From Bedellia somnulentella (lineage: Eukaryota > Arthropoda > Insecta > Lepidoptera > Bedelliidae), in NCBI GenBank assembly GCA_963576735.1, contig OY755174.1, positions 8,060,001-8,124,000 on the forward strand: 64,000 nt of DNA, given 5' to 3'. A program made the position numbers and the translations under genes. A model generated the notes under the pieces. It saw only the letters and a list, made by a program, of their open reading frames with translations. It was not told where the DNA came from and did not search any database. Positions 11,931 through 22,985 of this stretch are shown here, piece after piece (within the stretch, counting starts at the first letter, position 1; the number at the start of each line of letters is the position of its first letter).

Positions 11931-12464
11931 AAAAACTATTGATTGTCATTTTTTGTTTCTAAAATAGTGTATAGTTAAAGCTACTTTGCAACGAACCATT
12001 TTATAACAGTGTTGAATAATAATCTTTGTGCAGCATTGTTCATTTATTCATGTCATATAATTGAAAATATTTGAAACTTTAAAAAGAAAGATGTCAATTT
12101 CACGTTCTATTTCACGGAACCAGAGATAATATTATCTAACGGAATATTCATCATTAAACTTTTCATACCCAAAGTAATCACACAATTAACATTTATTTCA
12201 CAATAACAATTCATTAAAAGCTTGTCATTTCATTTTATTATGAGAACTGAAACAATGCAAACAAAATTTACATCGCGTTATTCATTGCATTTCAAATTAA
12301 ACGCATATTTCAATGGCCTGCCTGTGGAGGTAATAAAGATAATTTGCATTAGCATTCGTATCACTGTCACATTAGTAACAGCTAGTTAAAGCAGACACTA
12401 GTTATGACCACATAATTATGCTGAGTTGATGTTACACATTTATTTATACTAACGTGTGTAAAAC

Positions 12465-12580
12465 CAATAGAGAGTTAACCAGAGCTTCAAAATTAAAAAT
12501 TCCTCATTCACTTTTGGAAGTTGAGTGGAAAAAATTTGGTAAAGTAAAGAGACATTTGAGGTTATTGGGGTTGTTCATGT
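12465..12580 (-). mobile_element. SINE-B fragment, 3' half
   Basis: AGAGTTAACCAGAGCTT, TTCACTTTTGGAAGTTGAGT and a decayed TTATTGGGGTTGTT match SINE-B in reverse. The 5' head is missing. The 11931-12464 stretch before it is plain AT-rich DNA. Confidence 0.6.
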
Positions 12581-12614
12581 ATTTTTTTAACACTGTGACC
12601 GAAAAACCATATTA

Positions 12615-12828
12615 TATCCTTATAACATAAACGTTCGCGCCGAATATCCCCGAAGGGGTTGGCAGAGGTACTAATTCTTCTGAACATCACGTGACTTTGT
12701 CACCTGGTGTTCAGAGTACCCACGTTTTGCATGGACAGTGTACTCACGTGATAGGGGGCAGGCCTATCGTTTTTGTACGAATACACTGTTACATGACTAA
12801 GTACAACTCAGCCATGTGGGTATCCTTA
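12615..12828 (-). mobile_element. SINE-A 3' part, cut off at a Helitron-like start
   Basis: From left to right it shows ATAACATAAACG (the reversed TTATG tail), ATCCCCGAAGGGGTTGGCAG, CATCACGTGACTTTGTCACC and CAACTCAGCCATGTGGG. It stops where the TC terminus at 12829 begins, so the Helitron-like element probably inserted into this SINE. Confidence 0.8.
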
Positions 12829-13360
12829 TCTATACTTATAATAAATCTGTAAAGAGGTCAATTCTGTACATGAAATATATTTTCAAAATAACTATCAGGG
12901 GGTGATTAGTGATCGATACTGATGCCAAAAATGCATTCAGTAAAAATTTTGTCTGTCTGTCTGTCGGTTTGTATGTTCCTTATGGAAACAAAAACGACTT
13001 GACGGATTTTTAAGACACTTGGCACAATTATTCTTCATACTCCTAGGCACGTTATAGTATACTTTTCAGCAGATTAGTGAACGGGAAATTTTGGGAAATT
13101 TCGGGTAAACGGGAGAAGTTACTCCATTTTTTAAGCTTCCGTCGCGTGTGCAGCCTTAATGGTTAAACTTACATAGAAATCATGTATCACGGACATATTC
13201 TTCATAAAATTGTATTAAAAAAATCCCGGAACAGTATATGTCTATCTTTTATGGGTGACTCACAATAACACGTGTAACTCCTGACAGCTTAGCAGTTCGG
13301 AGCATTCTGATTATATTGTTTACTCTTACTTTTATAATACTCTCATCCATCCCTAATTTA
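12829..13360 (+). mobile_element. Helitron-like repeat, copy 1
   Basis: It begins TCTATACTTATAATAAATCT directly after an A, the form of a lepidopteran Helitron 5' end. The body carries a GTCTGTCTGTCTGTCGG tract and the phrase ACTCCATTTTTTAAGCTTCC. It is collinear with the reversed copies at 20545-21088 and 23318-23750. No protein is encoded. The 3' end is not defined; homology to copy 2 fades near 13360. Confidence 0.6.
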
Positions 13361-13599
13361 AAAAAAGGAAACATTATTATCTATTTAATAAAAAAAAAAC
13401 ATAGAAATCGGTAGAAAACACCGAAATCATACATGAAATAAGCCATTGCGCCCGTGACCAAAACCAAATCGTCACTAATTTACATATTAAATACTAGATG
13501 GCGCCAGTAATTATATCCTACATCACGTAATGATTTATTTTTTAGATTGTTATAAATACTTCATAGCGTTTTATTCCAAAATTTTGCTAATAAATTGCT

Positions 13600-13838
13600 G
13601 AGTAGTGTCGGCTTAGAATAGCACTACCCCATTTCTTCCGGTGGGTGTACGTAAGAGGCGACTAACGGTATTGGGGCTTTTTAGGGATTTTTGGGCGATG
13701 CAGTAGGAGACCCATCACCAACAACCTTTATGTCGGCATCTTTTCCCCGCGCAACTTTCCAAACGAGGCTGAGGAATTTCGAATTCCTTAGCTCTAGTTA
13801 CCACTTCTAGGGATTTATAGCCGTGAGTATATGTATGT
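13600..13838 (+). mobile_element. SINE-B, full length
   Basis: It begins GCTGAGTAGTGTCGGC and runs collinearly with the consensus to GCCGTGAGTATATGTATG. Core and 3' hairpin are preserved, with minor substitutions (TAGTTACCACTTCTAGGGA). Confidence 0.9.
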
Positions 13839-14029
13839 AATCAATAAACTACTAAAAGAGTTTGAAAAAATGAATTTATTGTAAACACCAACGTTTTGGC
13901 AACACCTTTTAGGGGTCTATAGCCTTCAAGCAACTTATATTTAATAAATACTCTTTAAAGGTTTTAATTTTATATCAGTGACAGCAAATTAATATATTAG
14001 CATTAGTAAAGTAAGGCAAATATTAGTGT

Positions 14030-14215
14030 TGATTGTCGAGTTGTTGAGACGCGCAAATGCGACACGTCACGTGACCGCCGCCAGCCAATCCGCATTGTCT
14101 AACATCCCTCTCTTCGCGCTGTCAGCGCTGCATTGACAACTTTCCTAGCGGGATTCAGGAAACTTGTTGTAAAGTTCCAAAAATACAGAATTTTAAACTC
14201 GGAAAATTGTCAAAA
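14030..14215 (+). promoter_or_regulatory. Promoter-like block upstream of a possible first exon
   Basis: This G+C-rich block contrasts with the AT-rich flanks. It contains a full E-box palindrome TCACGTGA (14067-14074), a CCAAT box (14085-14089) and TCTTCGCGCTGTCAGCGCTG further down. Inverted copies of AGGAAACTTGT (near 14155) and ACAAGTTTCCT (near 14259) flank the next 100 bp. The block precedes an ATG with a short open frame and two splice-donor matches. A promoter role is inferred; a transposon fragment is not excluded. Confidence 0.35.
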
Positions 14216-14281
14216 ATGATCCTCACTTACAAGATTCCAGAGGTGAGTCCGTTATTTTACAAGTTTCCTAAGAACTATCAG
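14216..14281 (+). CDS. Possible first coding exon with two in-phase donors
   Basis: ATG at 14216 lies in a CAAAAATG context. The frame encodes MILTYKIPE up to GAG at 14242, followed by a consensus donor GTGAGT (14243). It also stays open for 13 more codons to CAG at 14281, followed by a second good donor GTAAGA. Both donors leave phase 0, so alternative 5' splicing would keep frame. I recognise no protein from these residues. No matching downstream exon was found in the window. The stretch may also be a chance match inside a repeat-like block. Confidence 0.25.
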
Positions 14282-14449
14282 GTAAGATGTAAACTCGCAT
14301 GCTGTTTGACGGATTTCCTAGGAAACTTATAAGTTAACGAGTTTGACGATTTTCCTGCGACATATCTATTTTATAAAACAAAACTAATAAATATACTTAT
14401 GCATACACACGTTTACTCCTTAAACATAATTTACACAACTTGTTCCACA

Positions 14450-14482
14450 TGGCTGTGCATGATGCTGTTCTTTTTCCTGAAT
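14450..14482 (+). repeat. RTE LINE fragment
   Basis: GGCTGTGCATGATGCTGTTC matches the LINE segment at about 48900 that encodes MAVHDAV. Too short for more detail. Confidence 0.5.
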
Positions 14483-14504
14483 TATAAATTGACAACACCT
14501 AAAA

Positions 14505-14590
14505 CTTAAGAAAAGACACATTGGTGTAGACTTGGCTCAGAATTTGAACCCACGCTACTCTGCGTTAGAAGCGGTGAACTGCCTACTAAG
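14505..14590 (-). repeat. SINE-A head fragment
   Basis: AAAAGACACATTGGTGTAGA followed by TTTGAACCCACG matches, in reverse, the SINE-A segment just after and including its box B. The 3' portion is missing. Confidence 0.45.
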
Positions 14591-14599
14591 TTTTCAAGT

Positions 14600-15145
14600 T
14601 TCAAAATAGATTAAACTTGCTTAAATGATTGTGGTGATACACTTACCCCCAATCCTATCGGAATTTTGTTACATAAGTATTTTTATATATTTTACGGTCT
14701 ACGAAAACAATATGAATATTGGCACCTCCATAAACTAAAGATAATCTTAAATTAATCTAGATAACGTATTGTGTAATATTGAGCACATTTGTTAAATTTT
14801 ATTACAATCGTAGATGTACAAAATATTCACAAATGAAATTCCTTTCGTCTCTGACCTTTACCTTTTACTATTTAATTATACGCATCTGCTTGCTACCTGG
14901 GACCCAAATTTCCAATATCTACGATTTGAAGGTGATGGATTACTTCAATCTGCGTATTATACGATATATGATAGCTTAGAAATGTTCATTTGTCAAAAGT
15001 CATGTCTTTCAAGTCAAAATACCATTCGATTTTCAAACTTTAGTCATTACTTTTTCATCTATTGTTATTACAATACCTTTGTCGAATATATTGCTTTAGT
15101 TGCTTTAGTATGGAATCAGGATAAAATATAGCTATTGTTTAAAAT
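14600..15145. other. AT-rich DNA with an unrecognised 105-codon ORF
   Basis: The frame at 14814-15131 (plus) is aromatic-rich and overlaps a second frame. It shows no motif, signal peptide or family likeness that I can name. Chance is the likelier explanation in DNA this AT-rich. Confidence 0.3.
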
Positions 15146-15149
15146 ATGT

Positions 15150-15395
15150 GTAATAGTGTCGGCGAAAAAAAAGCACTACCCGATTTCTTCCCATAGGTGA
15201 TCGTAAGAGGCGACTAAGGGTATAGGAGGTTTTTTAAGTGATTTTTGAGCGATGCGGTTGAAGACCCATCACTAAAAAAACACTATCTTTTCCCCACTTA
15301 ACTTCGAGAAGTGACTGAAGAATTTTCTGGTTCTGAAGGTCTGGCTACCCCTTTTAGGCAAATATAGCAGTGAGTATATGTATGTATGTATGTAT
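15150..15395 (+). mobile_element. SINE-B, full length, diverged
   Basis: It starts AATAGTGTCGGC, keeps GATGCGGTTGAAGACCCATC and CTGGCTACCCC, and ends in TATGTATG repeats. Confidence 0.85.
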
Positions 15396-16190
15396 TATTT
15401 AAAATCGGCCAAATACTAGGCGGTTCACGCATCCTGGCCTGGGTTGCACACCATTGAATATAAATTAGAATTACAAGCTAACTTTCAAGTAAACTTTGGC
15501 AACGGAGCTAAACTTTCACAATTTTTATCAAGTGGTGAACCATAATATAAAAACGTAAAATGAAATCCCACCAAAAACATTCTGTAAAAAACTAGCCAAG
15601 TCTCGATGAAGCTTGTTTATCTCTAAAAAGTAATGAAATCTCTAAAATAAGTGGAGCCAAGTCTAAGGTTCCTTACTGCGATTTTACTTTACTTTACTTG
15701 ACTTGGCCGTTGACTTGTAATTAGTAGATTATGGTAAAAGTTTAAGGGAAATATAGAGTTCTTACAACTAAATATAAAGATAGATTAGAATCACATAAAA
15801 TTGTTTAGTGGACTCTACATAATTGGCAAAGAAGTTTAGAAGATTTCAATAAATCTGCGAATAACTTAGTAAATAAACTTATACATACTAAACGTGTCAA
15901 GAATGTTCAGCGTTATAATACTATCCAGAGGTATATTACAATTATTTCTACGGCACCTTATCTTCATCATATAACAGATTAATATTGTTAATTTTATATA
16001 AATTTCCATTTTAATGCTGTCATATTACAAATGTGTGTACACCTATAATAGGCTTTTACAACGAAATTATTGTTTTATATTGCTCTCCATTTAATGTTTA
16101 AGCTGCTGGTGCTCCAGATTTCATAAATGAATAAATTACATTCATTATGCTCGTATGCGTGTACTGCCCACCTGCATATTTTGTGAATTT
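15396..16190. other. AT-rich DNA, no recognised feature
   Basis: No open frame, structured RNA or repeat was recognised in this stretch. Confidence 0.4.
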
Positions 16191-16194
16191 ATTA

Positions 16195-16555
16195 GTACCG
16201 TGATAGTTGAGTGGATAAAGCACCCACGTATCATGGAGAAAGGTGTGGGTTCAAATCCAGTGTCGGACCATCTGTGGTTAATTTATCATGGTTGTTAACG
16301 GTGAAGGACAGTGTACATACATACATATACTCACTGCTATAAATCCCTAGAAGGGGTAGCCAGAGCTAAGGAATTAGAAATTCCTCAGCCACTTTTGGAA
16401 GCCAGTGTAATCGTATAAAACGGCGATAAACCTGCCCCGATCACGTGAGTACACTGTCCAAGCAAAACGTGGGTACTCTGAACATCAGGTGACAATCATA
16501 TCATGTGATGGTCAGAAGTACTAGTACCTCTGCCACCCCTTCGGGAAATAAAGCT
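16195..16555 (+). mobile_element. SINE-A interrupted by a SINE-B
   Basis: The tRNA-like head is present (TGATAGTTGAGTGG as box A; GGTTCAAATCC as box B near 16249). The SINE-A body resumes after the nested SINE-B with AAAACGGCGATAAACCTGCC and runs to CTCTGCCACCCCTTCGGG. Its TTATG tail is lost. The head-proximal body is shorter than in the copy at 46863. Confidence 0.75.
16314..16404 (-). mobile_element. SINE-B 3' fragment nested in SINE-A
   Basis: CATACATACATATACTCACG to CTCAGCCACTTTTGGAAG is the last part of SINE-B in reverse. CAGTGTA occurs on both sides and fits a 7-bp target duplication, so this is probably a 5'-truncated SINE-B inserted into an older SINE-A. Confidence 0.7.
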
Positions 16556-17077
16556 TAAACATTTTGGTCTTTATGTGTGAGGTAAAACAAACTTTCCATT
16601 TAGTATTTGGTTACTTAAAGGAATCGAGTCAAAACTAAAAGCGTAACTTGCAAAATGTACACGTAAAGTTGCTACATTTTTCCGCTGCTTTTTCTACGAA
16701 ATTTATACATGTAAGTAGTTTTCCAGAGCTCATAATCCGTGGTCGGGTCAACACAACAGCCATTAGCTAATGTTAGTTGATAGCCAAGTAGCTGGTCACA
16801 CGGAACAAACACACCACGTCAAACTAATTAAGTGTGCCGATCTGCACCCATCTAGGGCTAATTTGAACTTTGTTGAATTTTCCGTACAGTTTTCACGAAA
16901 TCATTTTGTTAAACAGGACGGGAGATATATTTGCAGGTTATGTAATTAAATAGCTTTTGTATCTAAGTTTATATACGATTTTTATTTAACTAGAATTAGT
17001 TTTGACAAGATACAATCCATTTTGCTGTACCTGAGAGGATCCATAAACACTTATGTAAAATTATATAACAACATAAC
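16556..17077. other. AT-rich DNA, no recognised feature
   Basis: No coding frame or repeat was identified. Confidence 0.4.
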
Positions 17078-17197
17078 ATACATAACATAACATAAACGTT
17101 CACGCCGAATATCCCCGAAGGGGTTGGCAGAGGTACTAATACTTCTGAACATCACGTGACTTTGTCACCTGGTGTTCAGAGTACCCACGTTTTGTAT
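17078..17197 (-). mobile_element. SINE-A, 5'-truncated
   Basis: It starts with ACATAACATAAC (the reversed TTATG tail), then CACGCCGAATATCCCCGAAG and CACCTGGTGTTCAGAGTACC. It ends at CCCACGTTTTG, so only about the last 115 nt inserted. Confidence 0.85.
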
Positions 17198-17595
17198 ATA
17201 ACAACTGTAAACAATAAATTTATGGACTGCTAAAATAAATGAAATGAAACACTTTATTGGATAACAAATTATCTTTAAAATATGACTTATTCTTTTCCTA
17301 TCAAATACTTCTTTTTCATTTAAAAAGATAGTGAATTCCACAAGCTACTGTTGGGTTAGCCATAAGTTGTGCTCTTCAAATATCACTATCCCATTTTGTC
17401 GTGGGTGTGTATTAGGGTACTACGATTTCTGAAGTAACTGGTGAAATATATAAATCGTTAACACATTAACGATGCTCGTTCCTCTCATAAAATATTTCTG
17501 AAAGTGGCCTAATAATAATTGATTTCATAGACATGATTTACTATTTTTACCATATGAGCAGTTTATATCTTAAATTCATATATTTTTTTTAATTT
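17198..17595. other. AT-rich DNA with a doubtful SINE-B trace
   Basis: At about 17380-17415, TCACTATCCCATTTTGTCGT GGGTG loosely matches the SINE-B head. The remainder shows nothing recognisable. Confidence 0.3.
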
Positions 17596-17599
17596 ATAA

Positions 17600-17825
17600 T
17601 TTATATACTCACGTCATTATTTCCCATTTAAATAGACAGAGACTATTGACCGCCACTTAGTTCGATCCTGGCAAACCTCTCTAGCTTCGTTTACATCCCT
17701 CAATCTTTTCATACATCATGGAACATCACTTTCCGATTTATGAAGAATTTTTATTGGACGCCTGCTATTCTGGGTATACTCTCTATTTGGTTCATATGTG
17801 TCAACTTATATCAAGGCTATAAATA
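17600..17825 (-). mobile_element. RTE LINE 3' end, decayed
   Basis: ATACTCACGTCATTATTTCC, ACAGAGACTATTGACCGCC, CGATCCTGGCAAACCTCTCT and AGCTTCGTTTACATCC follow the 3' end of the LINE in reverse. The tail hairpin is damaged (CCCATTTAAATAG). Confidence 0.75.
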
Positions 17826-17885
17826 CGAAAAAGAGTAGGTAGAGCTTCAGGAATGGTAACTTCTTAGCCTCTTTTGGAAGTTAAG
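17815..17885 (-). repeat. SINE-B 3' fragment
   Basis: AAGGCTATAAATACG, GTAGGTAGAGCTTCAGGAAT and CTTTTGGAAGTTAAGT are a diverged reverse match to the SINE-B 3' third. Confidence 0.5.
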
Positions 17886-17889
17886 TAAG

Positions 17890-18645
17890 TAATAAATTAT
17901 TTCTATTTTCATATTTAATAACGACTTGCTCCACTTCACTTTGATCGGGTAATGTTTCATATATTGATGTACGACCCTAGCCTAAATTATTTGTTATCTA
18001 GTGCATATGTGAATAACTTCAATGAATTAAAACTGTCTACAAATAAGTAATATTATTATAATAGTTAATATATGATAATGGGTAATAAATGAATGAATTA
18101 TAAGTAGTACATTTTTATTATAATATTATAATTAATTCACTATTCATCAACGGTAAAACCTAGGATTTACCAAATACTGGTGGTAAAAGATACCATTTTG
18201 TATTTTTTATAACTGTTTGCCATAATTCGGCAAATTTTACCGGTTAATCAACTGACAACGGGCTCTTAAAGCATTATTTATAATTCATCATTTTCTAGAA
18301 ATAATTTACAAATATTCATACAAAAAATTGCATATATTTAAAATAAACTAAGACGGTTTGTATAGCGACCGTCGACGGCGTCAAGTATTTTTAATTAAAA
18401 AGGCACGCTAAGGAAGAAGGCGACATTTTAAGTTTGCAGGTGCTAAGTAGTTTATAAATTAATTTTAAATAACAGCAACGTCTTTTATTGAAGATTCATC
18501 CCTCGATGTTTTATATTACCTAATTCATGATGATGCTTTTAAATTAAACAAGTTTGAAAATAGATTTTTACCATATTTGATATTGCGCACCGCACGGTAC
18601 GTTTTTACGGTCAGTATATAGGACATGGTAAATAATAATGTAATA
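17890..18645. other. AT-rich DNA, no recognised feature
   Basis: Runs of TATTATAAT dominate 18045-18145. A lone palindrome CCGTCGACGG lies near 18370. No gene is apparent. Confidence 0.4.
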
Positions 18646-18657
18646 CGCTAAAATATA

Positions 18658-18902
18658 CATACATACATATATATACTCACGGCTATATTTCCCTAGAAGG
18701 GGTAGCCAGAGCTAAGAAATTATAAATTCCTCAGCCACTTTTGGAAGTTGAGTGGGGAAAAGATGGTAAAAATAAATTTTGGTGATGGGTCTCCAACCGC
18801 ATCGCCCAAAAATCCAATGAAAAGCCCCAATACCCTTAGTCGCCTCTTACGACACCCGTGGGTAGAAAGGGGTAGCGACATTCTAAGCCGGCAATACGCG
18901 TC
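18658..18902 (-). mobile_element. SINE-B, full length, with 8-bp TSD
   Basis: The (ATAC)n side starts after AAAATATA at 18650-18657. The head ends before a second AAAATATA at 18903-18910. All SINE-B blocks are present, including TACCCTTAGTCGCCTCTTAC and the CCCC/GGG hairpin. A 62-aa frame across it is an artefact. Confidence 0.9.
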
Positions 18903-18910
18903 AAAATATA

Positions 18911-19530
18911 TGAGTCAAATATCTTGGTTCCCTTAATTCAAAATTATTCCACGGAAAAAAATATGCATTGAAAACCTTAAATGAAACATAAAATAGCAAT
19001 GCAAAAAAACATATTCTATACCAAATTACAATAAAATAATGTCAGTTGTATGATTCATTTGAAGAAAAGTATTCTGAAGCACAATTTAATTAAATATCCC
19101 CGATTCTCGACTGATTGATCAGTGCGCCTACTTAGAGAATTGTTTCTTAGACAGCCATTGGAGATTGAAATACGCGTTTGAGCTGTCTCAAAAAAGACAT
19201 TTGAAAAAGCATTGGTTCCAAATTAAATTTGGAAGATATCAACGTGCCAAAGATAACAATAAATCTTCGTGTCACTCCATCTTTTCTTCAGACCATTTTA
19301 AAAAGACGAGCTTCACTTCAGCCTCTAGAAAATTACGATGATTGTGTTTCGATCTATTTAAGTCAGGTCTATGTACGTGTCATGCTTACGACTGTAGTCT
19401 CTAAATTGGACTTTTGTGTTCCAGAGGAATTACATGATTTGTGGGTATTTTCGTTTAGAAATACAAACGTATAGAGATCGACAAGGAGGAAGAGGACATT
19501 ATCATAGCCAATTTTATAATGCAGATTGGT
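18911..19530. other. AT-rich DNA with an unrecognised 81-codon ORF
   Basis: The plus frame at 19229-19474 has fairly even composition but matches nothing I know and has no splice or promoter support. Confidence 0.3.
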
Positions 19531-19533
19531 AGA

Positions 19534-19700
19534 CTAGTGGATCGGCCCAGCTTCGCACGGATAGCGTAGTTTTAAAAATATCTGAGGTTTTTTCAATCAC
19601 TGCTCAACCTTTATGAAATTTAGCGCCACTTATAGCACTCCTGAATAGTTTAACTTTGTGATTGTGAAAGCGCTTTAATGAACAGTTCAGTATCTCCGAA
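19534..19700 (-). mobile_element. Helitron-like 3' terminus
   Basis: Read on the minus strand: ATCCGTGCGAAGCTGGGCC, then GATCCACTAG followed by T. This is the same class of end as at 6903 and 36932. The 5' limit was not found. Confidence 0.4.
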
Positions 19701-19892
19701 AATAAACCCATTCAAAACAAACAATCAGAATTACAAACTTAACATACATCATACATATACTCACGGCTATCTTTTGCTCGCGCAACTATTTCTAAAAAAT
19801 AATCCAGCATGATTCATTATTCAAGTGCGACGACAGGATGCGATGGCTTATTTCATGTATAAGTTTGGTGTTTCTTTACCGATTTCTATGAG

Positions 19893-20530
19893 TCTTTTTT
19901 AGGGTTCCGTAGCCAAATGGCAAAAACGGGACCCTTATAGATTCGTCATGTCTGTCTGTCTGTCCGTCCGTCCGTCCGTCCGTCCGTATGTCACAGCCAG
20001 TTTATTCCGAAACTATAAGAACTACATTATTGGAAATTGGTGCGTAGATGTATTCTGTAAACCGCATTAAGATTTTAAAATAAAATCTGAAAAAAAAACC
20101 AAAATTTTTAGGGTTCCCCATACATAGAACTGAAACTCAAATTTTTTTTTTCATCAAACCTATACGTGTGGGGTATTTATCAAAAGGTATTTGAAAATGA
20201 TGTTGAGGTTTCTTATATCATTTTTTTCAAAACTGAATAGTTTGCGCGAGAGACTTTTTCAAAGTGCTAAAATGTGTGTCCCCCCCCCCGTAACTTCTAA
20301 AATATGGGCATGATAATACTGAAAAAAATATATGATGTGTATTACTATACAAACTACTAACGAAAATTGGTTTGAATGAGATCTAGCCCGTAGTTCTATT
20401 TTTAAACGTCATAAATCAAATTACTTACCTAATTTGGCTCCCATGATTTTCACACAAACGGGATTTTCTATATATATGATAGTACGGAACCCTTAGTGCG
20501 CGATCCGACTCGCACTTGGCCGGTTTTTAT
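19893..20530 (+). repeat. Lepidopteran interspersed repeat, GGGTTCCGTA type
   Basis: It begins TTTTTAGGGTTCCGTAGCCA, passes through a GTCTGTCCGTCCGTCC microsatellite, and ends TACGGAACCCTTAGTGCGCG then CGACTCGCACTTGGCCGG. I recognise these boundary sequences from memory as a very abundant lepidopteran repeat, often seen as unannotated genomic filler. It has no open frame. A Helitron-like copy abuts its right end. Confidence 0.75.
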
Positions 20531-20544
20531 TGAATAGGTAATAA

Positions 20545-21088
20545 TGCAAACTTTTTTATATGAGAGATGAATGAAAGAACTATAAACGTAAGAGTTAACA
20601 TATATAATCAGGATGCTCCAAACTGCTAAGCTATCAGGAGTTACACGTGTTATTGTAAGTCAACCATAAAAGATAGACATGTGCTGTTGAATGATATTTT
20701 TTAGACAATTTTATGTAGAATATTTCCGTGATACATGATTTCTATGGAACTGTAACCATTTAGGATGCACACGCGACGAAAGCTTAAAAAGTGGAGTAAC
20801 GTCCCCCGTTTTCCAAAAATTTCTTAAAATTCCCCTTCACTACTCTGCTGAAAAGTACACTATAACCTGCCCAGGAGTATGAAGAATAATTCTGCCAAGT
20901 TTCGTTAAAATCTGTCGAGCAGTTTTTGTTTCCATAAGAAACATACAAACCGACAGACAGACATACAAAAATTTAACTGATTGCATTTTTGGTATCAGTA
21001 TCGATCACTTATCACCCCCTTATAGTTATTTTGAAAATATATTTAATGTACATAATTGACCTCTCTACAGATTTATTATAAGTATAGA
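20545..21088 (-). mobile_element. Helitron-like repeat, copy 2
   Basis: The reverse strand starts TCTATACTTATAATAAATC after an A (terminus at 21087-21088) and runs collinearly with copy 1. ACTCCACTTTTTAAGCTTTC and the AGACAGACA tract are both present. The limit near 20545 is set by loss of similarity to copy 1 and is approximate. Confidence 0.6.
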
Positions 21089-21779
21089 TTATGACGAATG
21101 AATGAGTAGGTATAAACTTATTGTAATAAAATAACGAAGAAATTTAAAAGTTTTAACCGAGTTTTAGAAATATGTTTTAGTGTTTCGAAGGGCACGTTAA
21201 AACGTTGGTCCCGACTATCACGCTAGATTGTTAGTCCGGCCGTATTGACTTGGCATTCTTACGAGTACAAAGCGATAATAACCCTGTCCTCCATCAAATT
21301 TATGCACTATACGAGCAAATTGCAGGAACTCTCGACAAATTGAATGTTACATGATGTTGAGAAGTTATAGTACATCTTCAACTCAATTGGATATCCACAA
21401 CCGCGTAAACATTAATCTTTAATGAAAGTCATGTACATTTTCATTCAAGTCGACTAGAAATAATTCAACTGTTGGATGAAAATACGAATCAAAATGCTTT
21501 GCTTGTTTAATTTACTACAGGTAGAATGCACAATACACGCTATTGGATTTTAATTCTGTTTTACAGTTCTGTAGTCACAGTTGGTCATTATTTGACTTTT
21601 ATTGCATCTTTTTGTTTTATTACGACCAGTGAATTCCGTAATAAGAGTTTACTCTACTTTTAAAATACAAATCAATTGTTTTTGGGTGTTCTTGTTCTGT
21701 AATGTCTTTATTTTATAGGTATGCGATAAAGTTGTGAAATGCCTTCCTAATACACAAGTTTTTAAGATATTTTAATACA
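21089..21779. other. AT-rich DNA with a possible repeat fragment
   Basis: GGGCACGTTAAAACGTTGGT at about 21191 resembles a fragment I associate with insect repeats, but I cannot delimit it. The remainder shows nothing recognisable. Confidence 0.3.
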
Positions 21780-21867
21780 TAAAAGGGGTAGCTAGAGCTA
21801 CAAAATAAAAAATCCTCAGCCTCAGGGCAGAGATGTGTATTGATATTATATACCGACACTACACAGC
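21780..21867 (-). repeat. SINE-B with large internal deletion
   Basis: AAAAGGGGTAGCTAGAGCT and ATCCTCAGCC (3' part) run within 30 bp into ACCGACACTACACAGC (5' head), so the core is missing. Confidence 0.6.
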
Positions 21868-22177
21868 ATAGAAGAGATTTATTAAATTAATTTACTTTAT
21901 TATTTTATGAGACACTTATTTTGTTCATCGGTAGGTAACACAAAGCATCGATAAATTTATTCATAAGAATATAACAGCACAGTAATAAATGTTGCGCATT
22001 TTCCGTAATAAGTTTCAATTCCCTCGCCTCATGATATTGAGTATCCATCGCAATAATATCGGAATGTATCTTTGATGCACATTTTATTATTAGAAAGCGA
22101 ACGCACTCTGTATGTTAGAATAAGTTAAATATAAAAAAGTTGCGCATTTATGTACAAATTCCAGATATTTCCTTACT

Positions 22178-22345
22178 TTTACTTACGCCCGTTATTCCCA
22201 CCGAGGTAGGCAGAGACTATCAATCGCCACTTTGCACATTCCTTACGAATCTCTCTTGCTCCCGGTACATACATCATTGTTATCATACTAGCTCTTTTAA
22301 TCTTCTCACTTTGGACTTTCAGCTTTGTTAAAACGTTTGAAATAT
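22178..22345 (-). mobile_element. RTE LINE 3' end, diverged
   Basis: TTACGCCCGTTATTCCCACC, GAGGTAGGCAGAGACTATCA and ATCGCCACTTTGCACATTCC match the LINE tail in reverse with about 15% visible change. The downstream part loses similarity, so this is an old or related subfamily copy. Confidence 0.65.
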
Positions 22346-22779
22346 GGTGAGAATGAGATAACATTATACTATACTAAGTAAGTGTGTAAGAGATGGCTGT
22401 TTGATACCACGCGATATCTAGTTGAGGTCGTTCGTACAAGCTATGCTGGTCGTAATATGTCTTGCGTTTACCATCTTCTATGGATACTACTTTCTACATT
22501 GGTTCTTTACATTTTTAATAAGCATTTGTCCTCTAAATACACATTTACAGTAGTTTTGTGCAGTTTCTTTAGATTAAATTATACAAGCTTATATTTTTAA
22601 ATTATGTTTAATATATAAACCCTCCGTCAATAATACTTTTGAGAGGTTTGGAAAACGAATGGGCCCTTTTAAAATATTCTTCAGATATTACTATTAGGAG
22701 TTAATAAACCTGAGGAAAACTATTGAGATAGCATGTTCTTATGCCTTGGTTTATTTAAAAAAAAATATGGATGAATCAG

Positions 22780-22985
22780 GAATTGTTATACTTTGCGGAA
22801 ATCTATAGCAATCCACCGAGTGGTCAGCTGCCGAAACTGTCTACTGCTCGACAATGACTCGTGTTGAGTCGAAACGCATCGCATATTTGTGGTTGCCTGT
22901 GGTTTTCGCTTGCGGGTGTGTGCGTGGTGCATTGTCTGCTTTTCGATTTCTTGTAAGTGGGAGGGCGGGCGGTGCACAGTGCATA
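22780..22985. other. G+C-elevated segment of unknown origin
   Basis: The composition changes abruptly here (CGCTTGCGGGTGTGTGCGTG, GGGAGGGCGGGCGGTGCAC). A donor-like CTTGTAAGTG lies at about 22952 on the plus strand. A 63-aa minus frame spans it but has no recognisable motif. It may be a repeat end or an exon; I cannot decide. Confidence 0.3.

Noticed and set aside
14814..15131. 105-aa ORF as a gene
   Set aside because: AT-driven composition, overlapping frame, no motif or splice or promoter support.
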